Assembly (NCBI RefSeq): GCF_009764645.1
Contig: NZ_RWIM01000178.1
Location: 1-33,068, forward strand
From: Pseudomonas sp. PB106
Lineage (GTDB): Bacteria; Pseudomonadota; Gammaproteobacteria; Pseudomonadales; Pseudomonadaceae
Direction of reading: 5' to 3'
DNA: 33,068 nucleotides
Below the pieces are notes generated by a model, which ran no database searches, was not told the DNA's origin, and was given only the letters and a program-made list of their open reading frames with translations. The position numbers and the translations under genes were made by a program. Positions within the stretch are counted from its first letter, which is position 1. Every line of letters begins with the position of its first letter. Positions 19,645-26,950 of the stretch are shown here, piece after piece.

Positions 19645-20325
19645 ATGCACGTACTGGTTTGCGAAGACGACGAGTTGATCGCCAGCGGCATCGTTGCCGG
19701 ACTGACGGCGCAAGGCTTGACCGTCGAACACGTCAACAGCGCTTCCAAGGCGCGAGCGATGCTCAAGGTTGCCGAGTTCGATGTGATGGTGCTCGATCTC
19801 GGCTTGCCGGACGAGGACGGTCTGAAGCTGTTGCAGCAACTGCGACACGGCGGACTGGAAATCCCGGTGCTGATTCTGACCGCGCGTGACTCTGTGACTG
19901 ATCGTGTCGATGGCTTGCAGGCGGGCGCCGACGATTACCTGCTCAAACCATTCGATCTGCGTGAGCTGTTCGCGCGTTTGCAAACCTTGTTGCGTCGGGT
20001 CGCAGGGCGCAGCGTCAATCTCATCGAACACGGCGCGCTGACTTACGATCCGAGCAGTCGCGAAACCATGCTGGCCGGACAGCCGGTGGACTTGTCACGC
20101 CGCGAGCAGTCTTTGCTGCAAGCGCTGCTGCACAACCGCGGCCGGGTCCTTTCCACCGAGCAATTGAAGGACAGCGTTTACGGATTCAGCGATGAACTGG
20201 AGAGCAACGCCCTCAACGTGCATATCCATCACCTGCGCAGCAAACTCGGTAAAGGCATTGTTGAAACCGTGCGCGGCCTTGGCTATCGCCTCGGTCCGGC
20301 CGACGGTGGGGATCAAGGCAAGTGA
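19645..20325 (+). CDS. dsbR: OmpR-family response regulator (DsbR-like)
   Basis: A 226-residue response regulator. The receiver domain (about 1-115) has the acidic pair E7-D8-D9, phosphoacceptor Asp51, Thr79 and Lys101. The C-terminal winged-helix DNA-binding domain (about 125-218) includes the SNALNVHIHHLRSKLG recognition region. It resembles PmrA and QseB. Gene order with a neighbouring dsbDEG operon identifies it as the counterpart of PA2479 (DsbR), which activates dsb genes under copper stress in P. aeruginosa. The ATG at 19645 follows GGAG by 5 bases; the longer upstream frame lacks family similarity. Its stop codon overlaps the kinase start (TGATG). Confidence 0.85.
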   Translation: MHVLVCEDDELIASGIVAGLTAQGLTVEHVNSASKARAMLKVAEFDVMVLDLGLPDEDGLKLLQQLRHGGLEIPVLILTARDSVTDRVDGLQAGADDYLLKPFDLRELFARLQTLLRRVAGRSVNLIEHGALTYDPSSRETMLAGQPVDLSRREQSLLQALLHNRGRVLSTEQLKDSVYGFSDELESNALNVHIHHLRSKLGKGIVETVRGLGYRLGPADGGDQGK

Positions 20326-21647
20326 TGAGTCTGCGATTGCGGCTGAGCCTGACCCTCGGCGCAGCCTTCGCGCTGATCTGGGCGCTGGCGGCGGCCTGGA
20401 TGCTCAGCGATCTGCGCAATCAGATGATGTTCTCCCTCGACCAGCGTCTGGTGGCTTCGGCGCGGATGGTGGCCGGGTTGCTGGAGCAGCTGCCGACCTT
20501 GCCGAGCAAAGGCGAGGGCACGCATTTCAGTGCCGAACAACTGAACATTCCCGGCGGCATGGCCTGTCAGGTCAGTTCGTTGCGCGGGGAGATCCTCGCC
20601 CGCAGTCACAACAATCCCGAACAAGCGCTGGAAGCCGAAAAAATGGGCTTTCATGATCAAATGATCGACGGCGCGCCGTGGCGCAGCTTCACCCTCGCGC
20701 GCGGCGATGTGCGCATTACCACGGCGGATCGGCAGATCGAACGCGAGGCGCTGAACATGTCGATCCTGCTGGCGGCGTCGGTGCCAGTCGGCGTGGCGTT
20801 GTTGGGTTGCCTGTGCCTGTTGTGGCTGGGCATCGGACAGGGCCTGGCGCCGCTCAATCGTCTGCGCGAGGCGTTGATGCGGCGTAACGCCGACTCGCTC
20901 GAACCGTTGCAGTTGCAGTCATTTCCCAGCGAGCTGAAGCCGCTGCTGGAAACGCAGAATCAGTTGTTCCAGCGCATCGGCAAAACCATCGAACGCGAAC
21001 GTCGCCTGACCGGTGATGCCGCCCACGAACTGCGCAGCCCGCTGACCGCGATCAAGACCCACCTGCAAGTGGCGCGGATGACCGATGGCAATGCCCGCGA
21101 TCAATCGCTGGCGCGGGCCGAGGAGGGCGCCGACCGTTTGCATCGGACCCTTGAGCAATTACTCTTGCTGGCGCGCGTCGAGGGCAGTCTGTCGTTCGAT
21201 GACGGCTCGCAATGCAGTGCCGAACAAGTGGCCAGACTGGCGATCCAGGATGCCACCGGCGGCGAGCGTCTGAGAATCAAGCTGCAACTGCCTGCCGAAC
21301 TGTCGGCGGCACCGTTGCAGATGCCGGCGGTGCTGTCGATTGCGGCCTTGCGCAACCTGCTGGATAACGCCTTGCGCCATACGCCTGAAGATTGTGCAGT
21401 GGAGCTGAGCCTGGAAACCATCGGCAACCGCGTGCGCTTTATCGTGCGCGACCATGGCCCGGGCATTGCGCCGGACGATCTGCAGCATCTGACGCAACGC
21501 TTCTGGCGCAACGGGCAAAGCACCGGTTGCGGCTTGGGGCTGGCGATTGTTCAGGCGATCGTCCAGCGTTGCGACTGTGCGCTGCATTTCGACAGCCGCC
21601 CGGATGGCTTGCGGGTCGAGTTGACCATGCCGTTGCAGCCGGTCTGA
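20325..21647 (+). CDS. dsbS: sensor histidine kinase (DsbS-like)
   Basis: A 440-residue inner-membrane kinase. Membrane segments at about 8-29 and 146-169 flank a sensor region of about 115 residues. Next come a HAMP-like linker, a phosphoacceptor His234 in GDAAHELRSPL, the N box N347, and ATP-binding motifs DHGPG (from D377) and GCGLGLAI. The sensor region has a single cysteine, C81 from this ATG (C82 if the GTG at 20322 is used). In P. aeruginosa DsbS, Cu(I) is reported to be sensed through a cysteine at about position 82, so this residue supports the assignment. The gene overlaps dsbR by one base and the pair should be co-transcribed. It is also similar to QseC/PmrB kinases. Confidence 0.85.
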   Translation: MSLRLRLSLTLGAAFALIWALAAAWMLSDLRNQMMFSLDQRLVASARMVAGLLEQLPTLPSKGEGTHFSAEQLNIPGGMACQVSSLRGEILARSHNNPEQALEAEKMGFHDQMIDGAPWRSFTLARGDVRITTADRQIEREALNMSILLAASVPVGVALLGCLCLLWLGIGQGLAPLNRLREALMRRNADSLEPLQLQSFPSELKPLLETQNQLFQRIGKTIERERRLTGDAAHELRSPLTAIKTHLQVARMTDGNARDQSLARAEEGADRLHRTLEQLLLLARVEGSLSFDDGSQCSAEQVARLAIQDATGGERLRIKLQLPAELSAAPLQMPAVLSIAALRNLLDNALRHTPEDCAVELSLETIGNRVRFIVRDHGPGIAPDDLQHLTQRFWRNGQSTGCGLGLAIVQAIVQRCDCALHFDSRPDGLRVELTMPLQPV

Positions 21648-21748
21648 TATTGCGGCACATCAAATGTAACCTCTCTCCATTAGTCTTCCAGTCTGGGCAG
21701 GGGTAAGGTCAGCGCTGCTTTGACTCAAAGGATTGAGGGGACAGCGCC

Positions 21749-22228
21749 ATGGAAGCACGCATCAGTATTCGTCAGGCCGCACTGGCTGACGCCGGTATCA
21801 TCCACCGCATCATCGAACGTTCGATCCGCATCGGCTGTGCGCTCGATCACCGCAACAATGCACAGCAGGTCAGCGACTGGGTCGAACAGCACAATGCCGA
21901 TCAGCTCTGTCGCTGGCTCGCCGATTCGCGCATATACCTCAATATCGCTCTGTTGCAGGACAAACCGGTTGGTGTCGGCATGGCGACCGCCGACGGCGAC
22001 ATTGCGCTGTGCCATGTCCAGCCCGAGTGGTTCCGCCGGGGTGTCGGGCGTGCGTTGATCGATGATCTCGAAGCCTGGTTGCGAATTCGCGGCGTGGCTG
22101 ATGCTCACCTCAACAGCACCCGCACCGGCGAAGCTTTTTATCGACATCTTGGCTACCGCGAAACAGCGTCACCTCTGCTGCACAGAGGCCTGCGCACACT
22201 GCCGATGAGCAAACCGTTGCCGTCGTAG
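21749..22228 (+). CDS. GNAT-family N-acetyltransferase
   Basis: A 159-residue protein with the GNAT fold. The acetyl-CoA pyrophosphate loop is recognisable in RRGVGRAL (residues 96-103), although the usual Gln or Arg three residues before the first Gly is Phe95. The C-terminal part NSTRTGEAFYRHLGY (about 122-136) is the typical last strand and helix. The substrate is unknown. GAGGGGA lies about 8 bases before the ATG. It lies 101 bases after dsbS and 147 before pvdH. A role in pyoverdine acetylation cannot be inferred, as it lacks a PvdS-type promoter of its own. Confidence 0.8.
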   Translation: MEARISIRQAALADAGIIHRIIERSIRIGCALDHRNNAQQVSDWVEQHNADQLCRWLADSRIYLNIALLQDKPVGVGMATADGDIALCHVQPEWFRRGVGRALIDDLEAWLRIRGVADAHLNSTRTGEAFYRHLGYRETASPLLHRGLRTLPMSKPLPS

Positions 22229-22251
22229 CGGTAACGAGTCGATCAAGGGCC

Positions 22252-22275
22252 TAAATCCTCGCTTCGCTTAAGCGT
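22252..22275 (+). promoter_or_regulatory. PvdS-type promoter of pvdH
   Basis: TAAAT at 22252-22256 is followed after 16 bases by CGT at 22273-22275, a perfect match to the PvdS promoter consensus. It lies 100 bases upstream of the pvdH start codon and is oriented toward it. Confidence 0.9.
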
Positions 22276-22283
22276 CTCCAGAA

Positions 22284-22324
22284 CAGGAAAACCTGCAAGT
22301 GCGCCCCGCGACCGGAACGCGCAC
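22284..22324 (+). promoter_or_regulatory. hairpins in the pvdH leader
   Basis: Two inverted repeats follow the promoter: CAGG-AAAA-CCTG (22284-22295) and GTGCGC/GCGCAC (22299-22304 with 22319-22324). Neither is followed by a T-run. They are weaker than the hairpins in the pvdL and mbtH leaders; function unknown. Confidence 0.35.
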
Positions 22325-22375
22325 CTGTCCGGTGCTGTTTTGGTCACTATCCATAGCGAATTGAGGGGTCGAGAG

Positions 22376-23788
22376 ATGTCAGTCGCCACCAGCCTTATTG
22401 AAGAGTCTTCGGCCCGGGTCTCCTCGGCTCCGGCCGAAGCCCTGTATCAGTTCAACGAGTCGCCGTTGCTCGCACGTCAGGCGCAGCAGGAATCCAATGC
22501 GCGCAGTTATCCGCGACGCATTCCCCTGGCGCTCAAACGCGCCAAGGGCCTGTACGTTGAGGACGTCGAAGGGCGCACGTTCATCGACTGCCTGGCCGGT
22601 GCCGGCACGCTGGCACTCGGACACAACCACCCGGTGGTGATCGAAGCAATCCAGCAAGTATTGGCCGATGAGTTGCCGCTGCACACGCTGGACCTGACCA
22701 CACCGGTCAAGGACCAGTTTGTTCAGGACTTGTTTGCTCTGCTGCCATCGGCTCTGGCCGCCGAAGCGAAAATCCAGTTCTGCGGCCCGACCGGCACCGA
22801 TGCCGTGGAAGCGGCACTGAAACTGGTGCGCACTGCCACCGGGCGCAGCACCGTGCTGTCGTTTTCCGGCGGTTATCACGGCATGAGTCAGGGCGCTCTG
22901 AGCCTGATGGGCAGCCTGGGGCCGAAGAAGCCGTTGGGCGCCTTGCTCAGCAGCGGCGTGCAGTTCATGCCGTTTCCCTACGACTACCGTTGCCCGTTCG
23001 GCCTCGGTGGTGCCGCGGGCGTGAAGGCCAATTTGAGTTATCTGGACAACCTGCTCAACGATCCCGAGGCCGGCGTGCAATTGCCTGCGGCGGTCATTGT
23101 CGAGGCCGTGCAGGGCGAGGGCGGTGTGATTCCGGCGGACATCGAGTGGTTGCGCGGTTTGCGCCGCATCACTGAAAAGGCCGGTGTCGCGTTGATCGTC
23201 GACGAGATCCAGAGTGGTTTCGCCCGAACCGGCAAGATGTTTGCCTTTGAGCATGCCGGCATTATTCCGGACGTGGTGGTGTTGTCCAAAGCCATCGGCG
23301 GCAGTCTGCCGCTGGCGGTGGTGGTTTATCGTGACTGGCTCGACACCTGGCAGCCGGGTGCCCACGCCGGCACCTTCCGTGGTAATCAGATGGCGATGGC
23401 TGCCGGTTCTGCGGTGATGCGTTATCTGGCCGAGCACAAGGTCTGCGAACACGCTGCAGCGATGGGCGATCGCCTGAGCGAGCACCTGCGCATCCTGCAA
23501 CGCGACTTCCCGCAACTGGGCGACATTCGCGGTCGCGGTCTGATGCTCGGTGTCGAGCTGGTCGACCCGAACGGCGCACCGGATGCGCTCGGCCATCCGC
23601 CAGCGTTTGCCCGTCTGGCGCCGCTGGTCCAGCGTGAATGCCTCAAGCGTGGCTTGATTCTGGAGTTGGGTGGTCGTCACGGTGCGGTGGTGCGGTTCCT
23701 GCCGCCGCTGGTGATTACTGCCGCCGAAATCGACCGCGTTGCGGAAATCTTCGGTCGCGCTTTGGCGGCTGCGACGGCTGCGCTGTAA
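22376..23788 (+). CDS. pvdH: diaminobutyrate-2-oxoglutarate aminotransferase PvdH
   Basis: A 470-residue class-III pyridoxal-phosphate aminotransferase. It makes L-2,4-diaminobutyrate from aspartate semialdehyde and glutamate, the amino acid that the last PvdL module incorporates. The cofactor lysine is K305 in VVLSKAIGG, the ring-binding acid is D276 in VDEIQSG, and the phosphate-binding region is GPTGTDAVE (137-145). The length matches PvdH (about 469). The ATG at 22376 has GAGGGGTCGAGAG directly upstream; an in-frame start at 22340 adds 12 residues unlike the family. A perfect PvdS promoter lies upstream, so it should be induced by iron starvation. Its stop codon forms part of the next PvdS promoter. 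Confidence 0.95.
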   Translation: MSVATSLIEESSARVSSAPAEALYQFNESPLLARQAQQESNARSYPRRIPLALKRAKGLYVEDVEGRTFIDCLAGAGTLALGHNHPVVIEAIQQVLADELPLHTLDLTTPVKDQFVQDLFALLPSALAAEAKIQFCGPTGTDAVEAALKLVRTATGRSTVLSFSGGYHGMSQGALSLMGSLGPKKPLGALLSSGVQFMPFPYDYRCPFGLGGAAGVKANLSYLDNLLNDPEAGVQLPAAVIVEAVQGEGGVIPADIEWLRGLRRITEKAGVALIVDEIQSGFARTGKMFAFEHAGIIPDVVVLSKAIGGSLPLAVVVYRDWLDTWQPGAHAGTFRGNQMAMAAGSAVMRYLAEHKVCEHAAAMGDRLSEHLRILQRDFPQLGDIRGRGLMLGVELVDPNGAPDALGHPPAFARLAPLVQRECLKRGLILELGGRHGAVVRFLPPLVITAAEIDRVAEIFGRALAAATAAL

Positions 23789-23809
23789 ATTTTTCAGCGC
23801 GCCGAACGT
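23786..23809 (+). promoter_or_regulatory. PvdS-type promoter of the mbtH-like gene
   Basis: TAAAT at 23786-23790 includes the TAA stop codon of pvdH, and CGT follows after 16 bases at 23807-23809. This is a perfect PvdS consensus, 63 bases before the mbtH-like start codon. The small gene can thus be transcribed separately from pvdH. Confidence 0.85.
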
Positions 23810-23824
23810 TCTTTCTATATACCC

Positions 23825-23845
23825 GGCTGCACCCGTTGTGCAGCC
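23825..23845 (+). promoter_or_regulatory. perfect hairpin in the mbtH leader
   Basis: GGCTGCAC (23825-23832) and GTGCAGCC (23838-23845) form an 8-bp perfect stem with a 5-base loop, 16-36 bases after the PvdS box. No T-run follows, so it is unlikely to terminate transcription. It could stabilise the 5' end of the short message (inference). Confidence 0.5.
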
Positions 23846-23871
23846 CACCCTTACAACGATGGAGAACCAGC

Positions 23872-24096
23872 ATGACGTCAGTATTCGACCGCGAGGACAT
23901 CCTCTTTCAGGTCGTGGTCAACCACGAAGAGCAGTACTCGATCTGGCCGGATTACAAAGCCGTGCCGGAAGGCTGGCGCACCGTGGGCAAGAGCGGCCTG
24001 AAAAAGGAATGCCTGGCCTACATCGAGGAAGTCTGGACTGACATGCGTCCACTGAGCCTGCGCCAGAAGATGGAAGCACAGGCCGCTGCTCAATAA
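23872..24096 (+). CDS. MbtH-like NRPS accessory protein
   Basis: A 74-residue cytoplasmic protein of the MbtH family, which binds adenylation domains of peptide synthetases and helps their folding and activity. The family signature is complete: N17, E19, S23, W25-P26, P32, G34-W35, L48 and W55-T-D-x-R-P60. It corresponds to PA2412 in the pyoverdine locus and should serve PvdL and the other pyoverdine synthetases. The ATG has GGAG 8 bases upstream. It has its own PvdS promoter and is followed by a terminator, so it forms a single-gene unit. Confidence 0.96.
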   Translation: MTSVFDREDILFQVVVNHEEQYSIWPDYKAVPEGWRTVGKSGLKKECLAYIEEVWTDMRPLSLRQKMEAQAAAQ

Positions 24097-24113
24097 GCAC
24101 ACGGGCAAAAAGA

Positions 24114-24148
24114 AACCCGCTGGACCAGTGATGGTCAGCGGGTTTTTT
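24114..24148 (+). terminator. Rho-independent terminator after mbtH
   Basis: The stem AACCCGCTGGACC/GGTCAGCGGGTT (24114-24126 with 24133-24144) has one bulged G and a six-base loop and runs into TTTTTT (24143-24148). It lies 17 bases after the mbtH stop codon. Confidence 0.9.
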
Positions 24149-24181
24149 CATGCCATGGTTTTGTGTTGCCTTTCAGGGCCC

Positions 24182-24272
24182 CATCGCTGGCAAGCCAGCT
24201 CCCACAGGTATCGGGGGGATTACAAAGTCTGCGTTCGCCGCGAACTCTGTGGGAGCTGGCTTGCCAGCGATG
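24182..24272. repeat. REP doublet between mbtH and fpvF
   Basis: A perfect 26-bp inverted repeat, 24182-24207 with 24247-24272, encloses 39 bases. It has the same arm sequence as the doublet after pvdL. It lies between two convergent transcription units and may help end the fpv transcript, for which I see no other terminator. Confidence 0.9.
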
Positions 24273-24296
24273 AACGATCACGCGGTACAACTGGAA

Positions 24297-25202
24297 TTAC
24301 GCCCCGCTCAACCCCTTGAGCAGCAAATCCACATTGCCTTCCAGCTCCGCCACCGGATCCGCCGCATCAGTGCTTAACACCACCAACTGGCTCCCCGACT
24401 CGGCAATCGCCGCTTTTACCGCTTCCGAAGGCTGCCGGTGGTGCAGCACCAGCGCCACGTCATTGTCCTTGAGCGTTGCCGTCAGCTTTTTCAAGTCTTC
24501 AGGTGTCCACTCCGCGTCCGGCCGTGGATCCTGCCCAACCAGCTCCAGGTTGAGGCTACCGATCAGATAGCCGAAGTGATCGCTCAAACTCATCACACTC
24601 AGGTTATCGGCACTGGCGAGGCGCGCCTCACTGTCAGCACTGAGTTTGAGCAGACGCTGTTTGAGCGCGGCGAGATTGGCCTCGATCTTCGGTTTGGCGC
24701 TCGGCGCCAGACGCACCAGATCCGCTGCCATCACGTCCGCCATCCGCCCCATGTTGTTGCTCGCCAGCCACGGCTGACTGTTCAGGCCATCGACTGTCAG
24801 ATCCGGCTGCACAGCGATGCCGGGCAGGGCGCCATCCACCGGGCGCGCCGCGTCGACTTCGACGATACGGATGTTGCTGCGGCGGGCGATCGGGTACAGC
24901 TGATCGTCCGGCCACAGCGAGCGCACGCCGATGACGGCGTCGGCGTCGGTCGCCAGTTTGCTCAGGGCCGGTGCGCCACGACCGGTGAAGTAGGCGCTCT
25001 GCCGGCTGCCCGGCAGGTTTGCCGGTGCGGCGCGCTCGAGCTTGACATCAGTGCCCTTGAGCAGCACTTCGCCCAGCCCGTAGGTAATCGGTAACGAAGC
25101 CAGCACTCGCAGCGGTTTTGCGTTGTCGGCGGCCATCACCGGCATGCAGACCACGCCGCACAGCGCCATGGCCAGAGTCAGTTTGCGAAATGAAAAAGCC
25201 AT
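24297..25202 (-). CDS. fpvF: periplasmic binding protein FpvF
   Basis: A 301-residue periplasmic substrate-binding protein of the metal ABC transporter (ZnuA-like) class, with a signal peptide ending VMAA near residue 25. Unlike FpvC it lacks the three conserved His ligands of manganese/zinc-binding proteins, which fits the known role of P. aeruginosa FpvF in binding pyoverdine or ferripyoverdine. Together with FpvC, FpvD and FpvE it forms the ABC system with two binding proteins that recovers iron after release from pyoverdine. Its ATG directly abuts the fpvE stop (TAAATG), so it is the last, translationally coupled gene of the operon. Confidence 0.88.
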   Translation of the reverse strand: MAFSFRKLTLAMALCGVVCMPVMAADNAKPLRVLASLPITYGLGEVLLKGTDVKLERAAPANLPGSRQSAYFTGRGAPALSKLATDADAVIGVRSLWPDDQLYPIARRSNIRIVEVDAARPVDGALPGIAVQPDLTVDGLNSQPWLASNNMGRMADVMAADLVRLAPSAKPKIEANLAALKQRLLKLSADSEARLASADNLSVMSLSDHFGYLIGSLNLELVGQDPRPDAEWTPEDLKKLTATLKDNDVALVLHHRQPSEAVKAAIAESGSQLVVLSTDAADPVAELEGNVDLLLKGLSGA

Positions 25203-26102
25203 TTATCCAAGGTTCCCTTTGAGGCTGGGGACGACGCCGCGCGCGATGGCGGCGAGGGCGAAGGCAATGCCGGCGACCAGAATGATCGCGGCGCCGGACG
25301 GAATCGGCAGGTCGAACACGATCGGCGCGAGAATCCCGCACAAGGTGCTGACGGTGGCGATCAATACCGAACACCAGAAAAAGCCCTTGAGCGACTGGCT
25401 GAGCAGACGCGCAGCGGCGGCCGGAATCACCAGCAGTGCACCCACCAGAATCGCGCCGATGACTTTCACCGCCGCCACGGTGATCAGCGTCACCAGAATC
25501 ACGAACAGATAATCCAGGGTCTTCACCGCGACACCGCGCACTGCCGCCAATTGCGGGTTGAAGCTGGCCAGCATGATGCGGTTGTACAACGGCAGGGCCA
25601 AAGCCATGACCAGCGAACCGACGATAGCCAACACCGCCAGATCATTGCCGTTGACCGTCAGCACCGAGCCGAACAAGACGTTCTCCAGAATGTGCACGTT
25701 GATCTTGCCGGCCAGGATCAGCAGCAGACTCGCGCCCAGTGCCAACGACACCGAGAGGAACACCCCAATCAAAGTGTCCGGCGCCAGACCGGTGCGGTTG
25801 CGCAGGTAATTGAGCAGGATGCCGAACAACAGGCAGTAGCCGAACAGGCTGCCGTACGGGCCGGTGTAGGGTTCGCCGAGCAGAATGCCGATGGCCACAC
25901 CGGTCAATGCGGCGTGGCCGACGGCTTCGGAGAAAAACGCGAAACGCTTGACCACCACCAGCGTGCCGAGACCGCCGAGTACCGGGCCGATCAACAAGCC
26001 AGCGAGCAGTGCATTGACCACGAAACCGTAGGCCAGCGCTTCCGGCAGATACCCGGACGAGGCCCAACCTTGCACCATCAAACGAAAGGCTTCGTAACTC
26101 AT
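25203..26102 (-). CDS. fpvE: ABC transporter permease FpvE
   Basis: A 299-residue inner-membrane permease of the ABC-3 (ZnuB/MntB) family with roughly eight or nine hydrophobic segments and the EAVGHAALTGVAIG loop that contacts the ATPase. It works with FpvD in iron uptake from ferripyoverdine in the periplasm. The ATG at 26102 overlaps the fpvD stop by one base (TGATG); an open frame reaching upstream to 26255 only reads fpvD out of frame. The N-terminal MSYEAFRLMVQGW is the expected family start. Confidence 0.9.
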   Translation of the reverse strand: MSYEAFRLMVQGWASSGYLPEALAYGFVVNALLAGLLIGPVLGGLGTLVVVKRFAFFSEAVGHAALTGVAIGILLGEPYTGPYGSLFGYCLLFGILLNYLRNRTGLAPDTLIGVFLSVSLALGASLLLILAGKINVHILENVLFGSVLTVNGNDLAVLAIVGSLVMALALPLYNRIMLASFNPQLAAVRGVAVKTLDYLFVILVTLITVAAVKVIGAILVGALLVIPAAAARLLSQSLKGFFWCSVLIATVSTLCGILAPIVFDLPIPSGAAIILVAGIAFALAAIARGVVPSLKGNLG

Positions 26103-26950
26103 CAGACAGCGCTCCGTGGGTGAGTGGAAAACAGGGTCAGCAGGCGTTCCGGAGTGAGTGCCTGTTGTGGCGTCGCGTCGAACAACACACGGCGGTTGAG
26201 ACCGGTAACGCGATTGGCCAGGCGGCCGACCGCTTCCAGATCGTGTTCGATCCACAGCACGGTGATGCCCGCCGCACGCCAGTCATTGAGCAGACGTTCG
26301 AAGACTTGAATCCCGGCTTCGTCGAGGGCCGACATCGGCTCGTCGAGCACCAACAGTTGCGGCGCCGGAATCAGGCCCTGCGCGAGCAGAACCCGCTGAC
26401 GTTCGCCACCGGACAGCGCACCCATACGGCGCTTGCGCTTGTCCTGCATGCCGACGCGTTCCAGCGCTTCGCCGATGGCGCCGGCATAGTGTTTGCTCAA
26501 TCCGAGAAATGCCGGGCGGCGCTGGCACATTGCAGCCATGAAATCGTCGACGGTCATCGGCAGACCGCGATCGAATTCCAGCGCCTGCGGCACATAACCG
26601 ATGGTGCCGGGCTCGCCGGGCCATTGCAGGCTGAGTTGGCCCTGATGCGGCATCTGCCCGAGCAGGGTCTTGATCAGCGAGCTCTTGCCACCACCGTTGG
26701 GGCCGACCAGCGCGTGGACGGTGCCGGGCTGTACCTGAAACGTAACCTTGTCGAGAATTGTCGTGCGCCCGAGCGTCAGACAAACCTCCGCAAAATCCAG
26801 CGTCGGCCCCATACCCTGTAGGAGTGAGCCTGCTCGCGATAGCGGAGTGTCATCCAGCGAAGATGTTGCCTGAACCGGCGGATTCGCGAGCAAGCTCGCT
26901 CCCACAGGTTTTTCGCTGTTGTCGGCGATCAGGGTTTCCTTGGAGGTCAT
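26102..26950 (-). CDS. fpvD: ABC transporter ATPase FpvD, with REP-encoded N-terminus
   Basis: A 282-residue ATPase of the iron/zinc/manganese transporter class: Walker A GPNGGGKS (83-90), signature LSGGERQ (179-185), Walker B LLVLDE ending at D203-E204, and a switch His in IEHD. Family similarity begins near M47 (MGPTLDFAEV). Residues about 15-45 are encoded by a complete REP doublet, so the protein carries about 46 extra residues. The start at 26950 overlaps the fpvC stop (ATGA) and has AGGAG (26963-26959) 8 bases upstream, whereas the alternative ATG at 26812 has only a weak CAGGG. I therefore favour the long form, though both may be used. Confidence 0.88.
   Translation of the reverse strand: MTSKETLIADNSEKPVGASLLANPPVQATSSLDDTPLSRAGSLLQGMGPTLDFAEVCLTLGRTTILDKVTFQVQPGTVHALVGPNGGGKSSLIKTLLGQMPHQGQLSLQWPGEPGTIGYVPQALEFDRGLPMTVDDFMAAMCQRRPAFLGLSKHYAGAIGEALERVGMQDKRKRRMGALSGGERQRVLLAQGLIPAPQLLVLDEPMSALDEAGIQVFERLLNDWRAAGITVLWIEHDLEAVGRLANRVTGLNRRVLFDATPQQALTPERLLTLFSTHPRSAV
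26817..26906. repeat. REP doublet inside the fpvD reading frame
   Basis: The arms TGTAGGAGTGAGCCTGCTCG.. (26817-26840) and its inverted partner (26882-26906) are imperfect copies of the REP at 30743-30831. No stop codon arises in the fpvD frame, where it encodes PVGASLLA at one end and SRAGSLLQ at the other. Confidence 0.85.

Noticed and set aside
22379..23848. 489-codon open frame on the minus strand opposite pvdH
   Set aside because: Shadow of pvdH with the same low-complexity composition and no recognisable domain.
26817..26906. CRISPR-like or phage-attachment origin for the palindromic repeats
   Set aside because: Arms are inverted pairs, dispersed singly and shared among intergenic sites, as in REP elements; there are no regularly spaced direct repeats.
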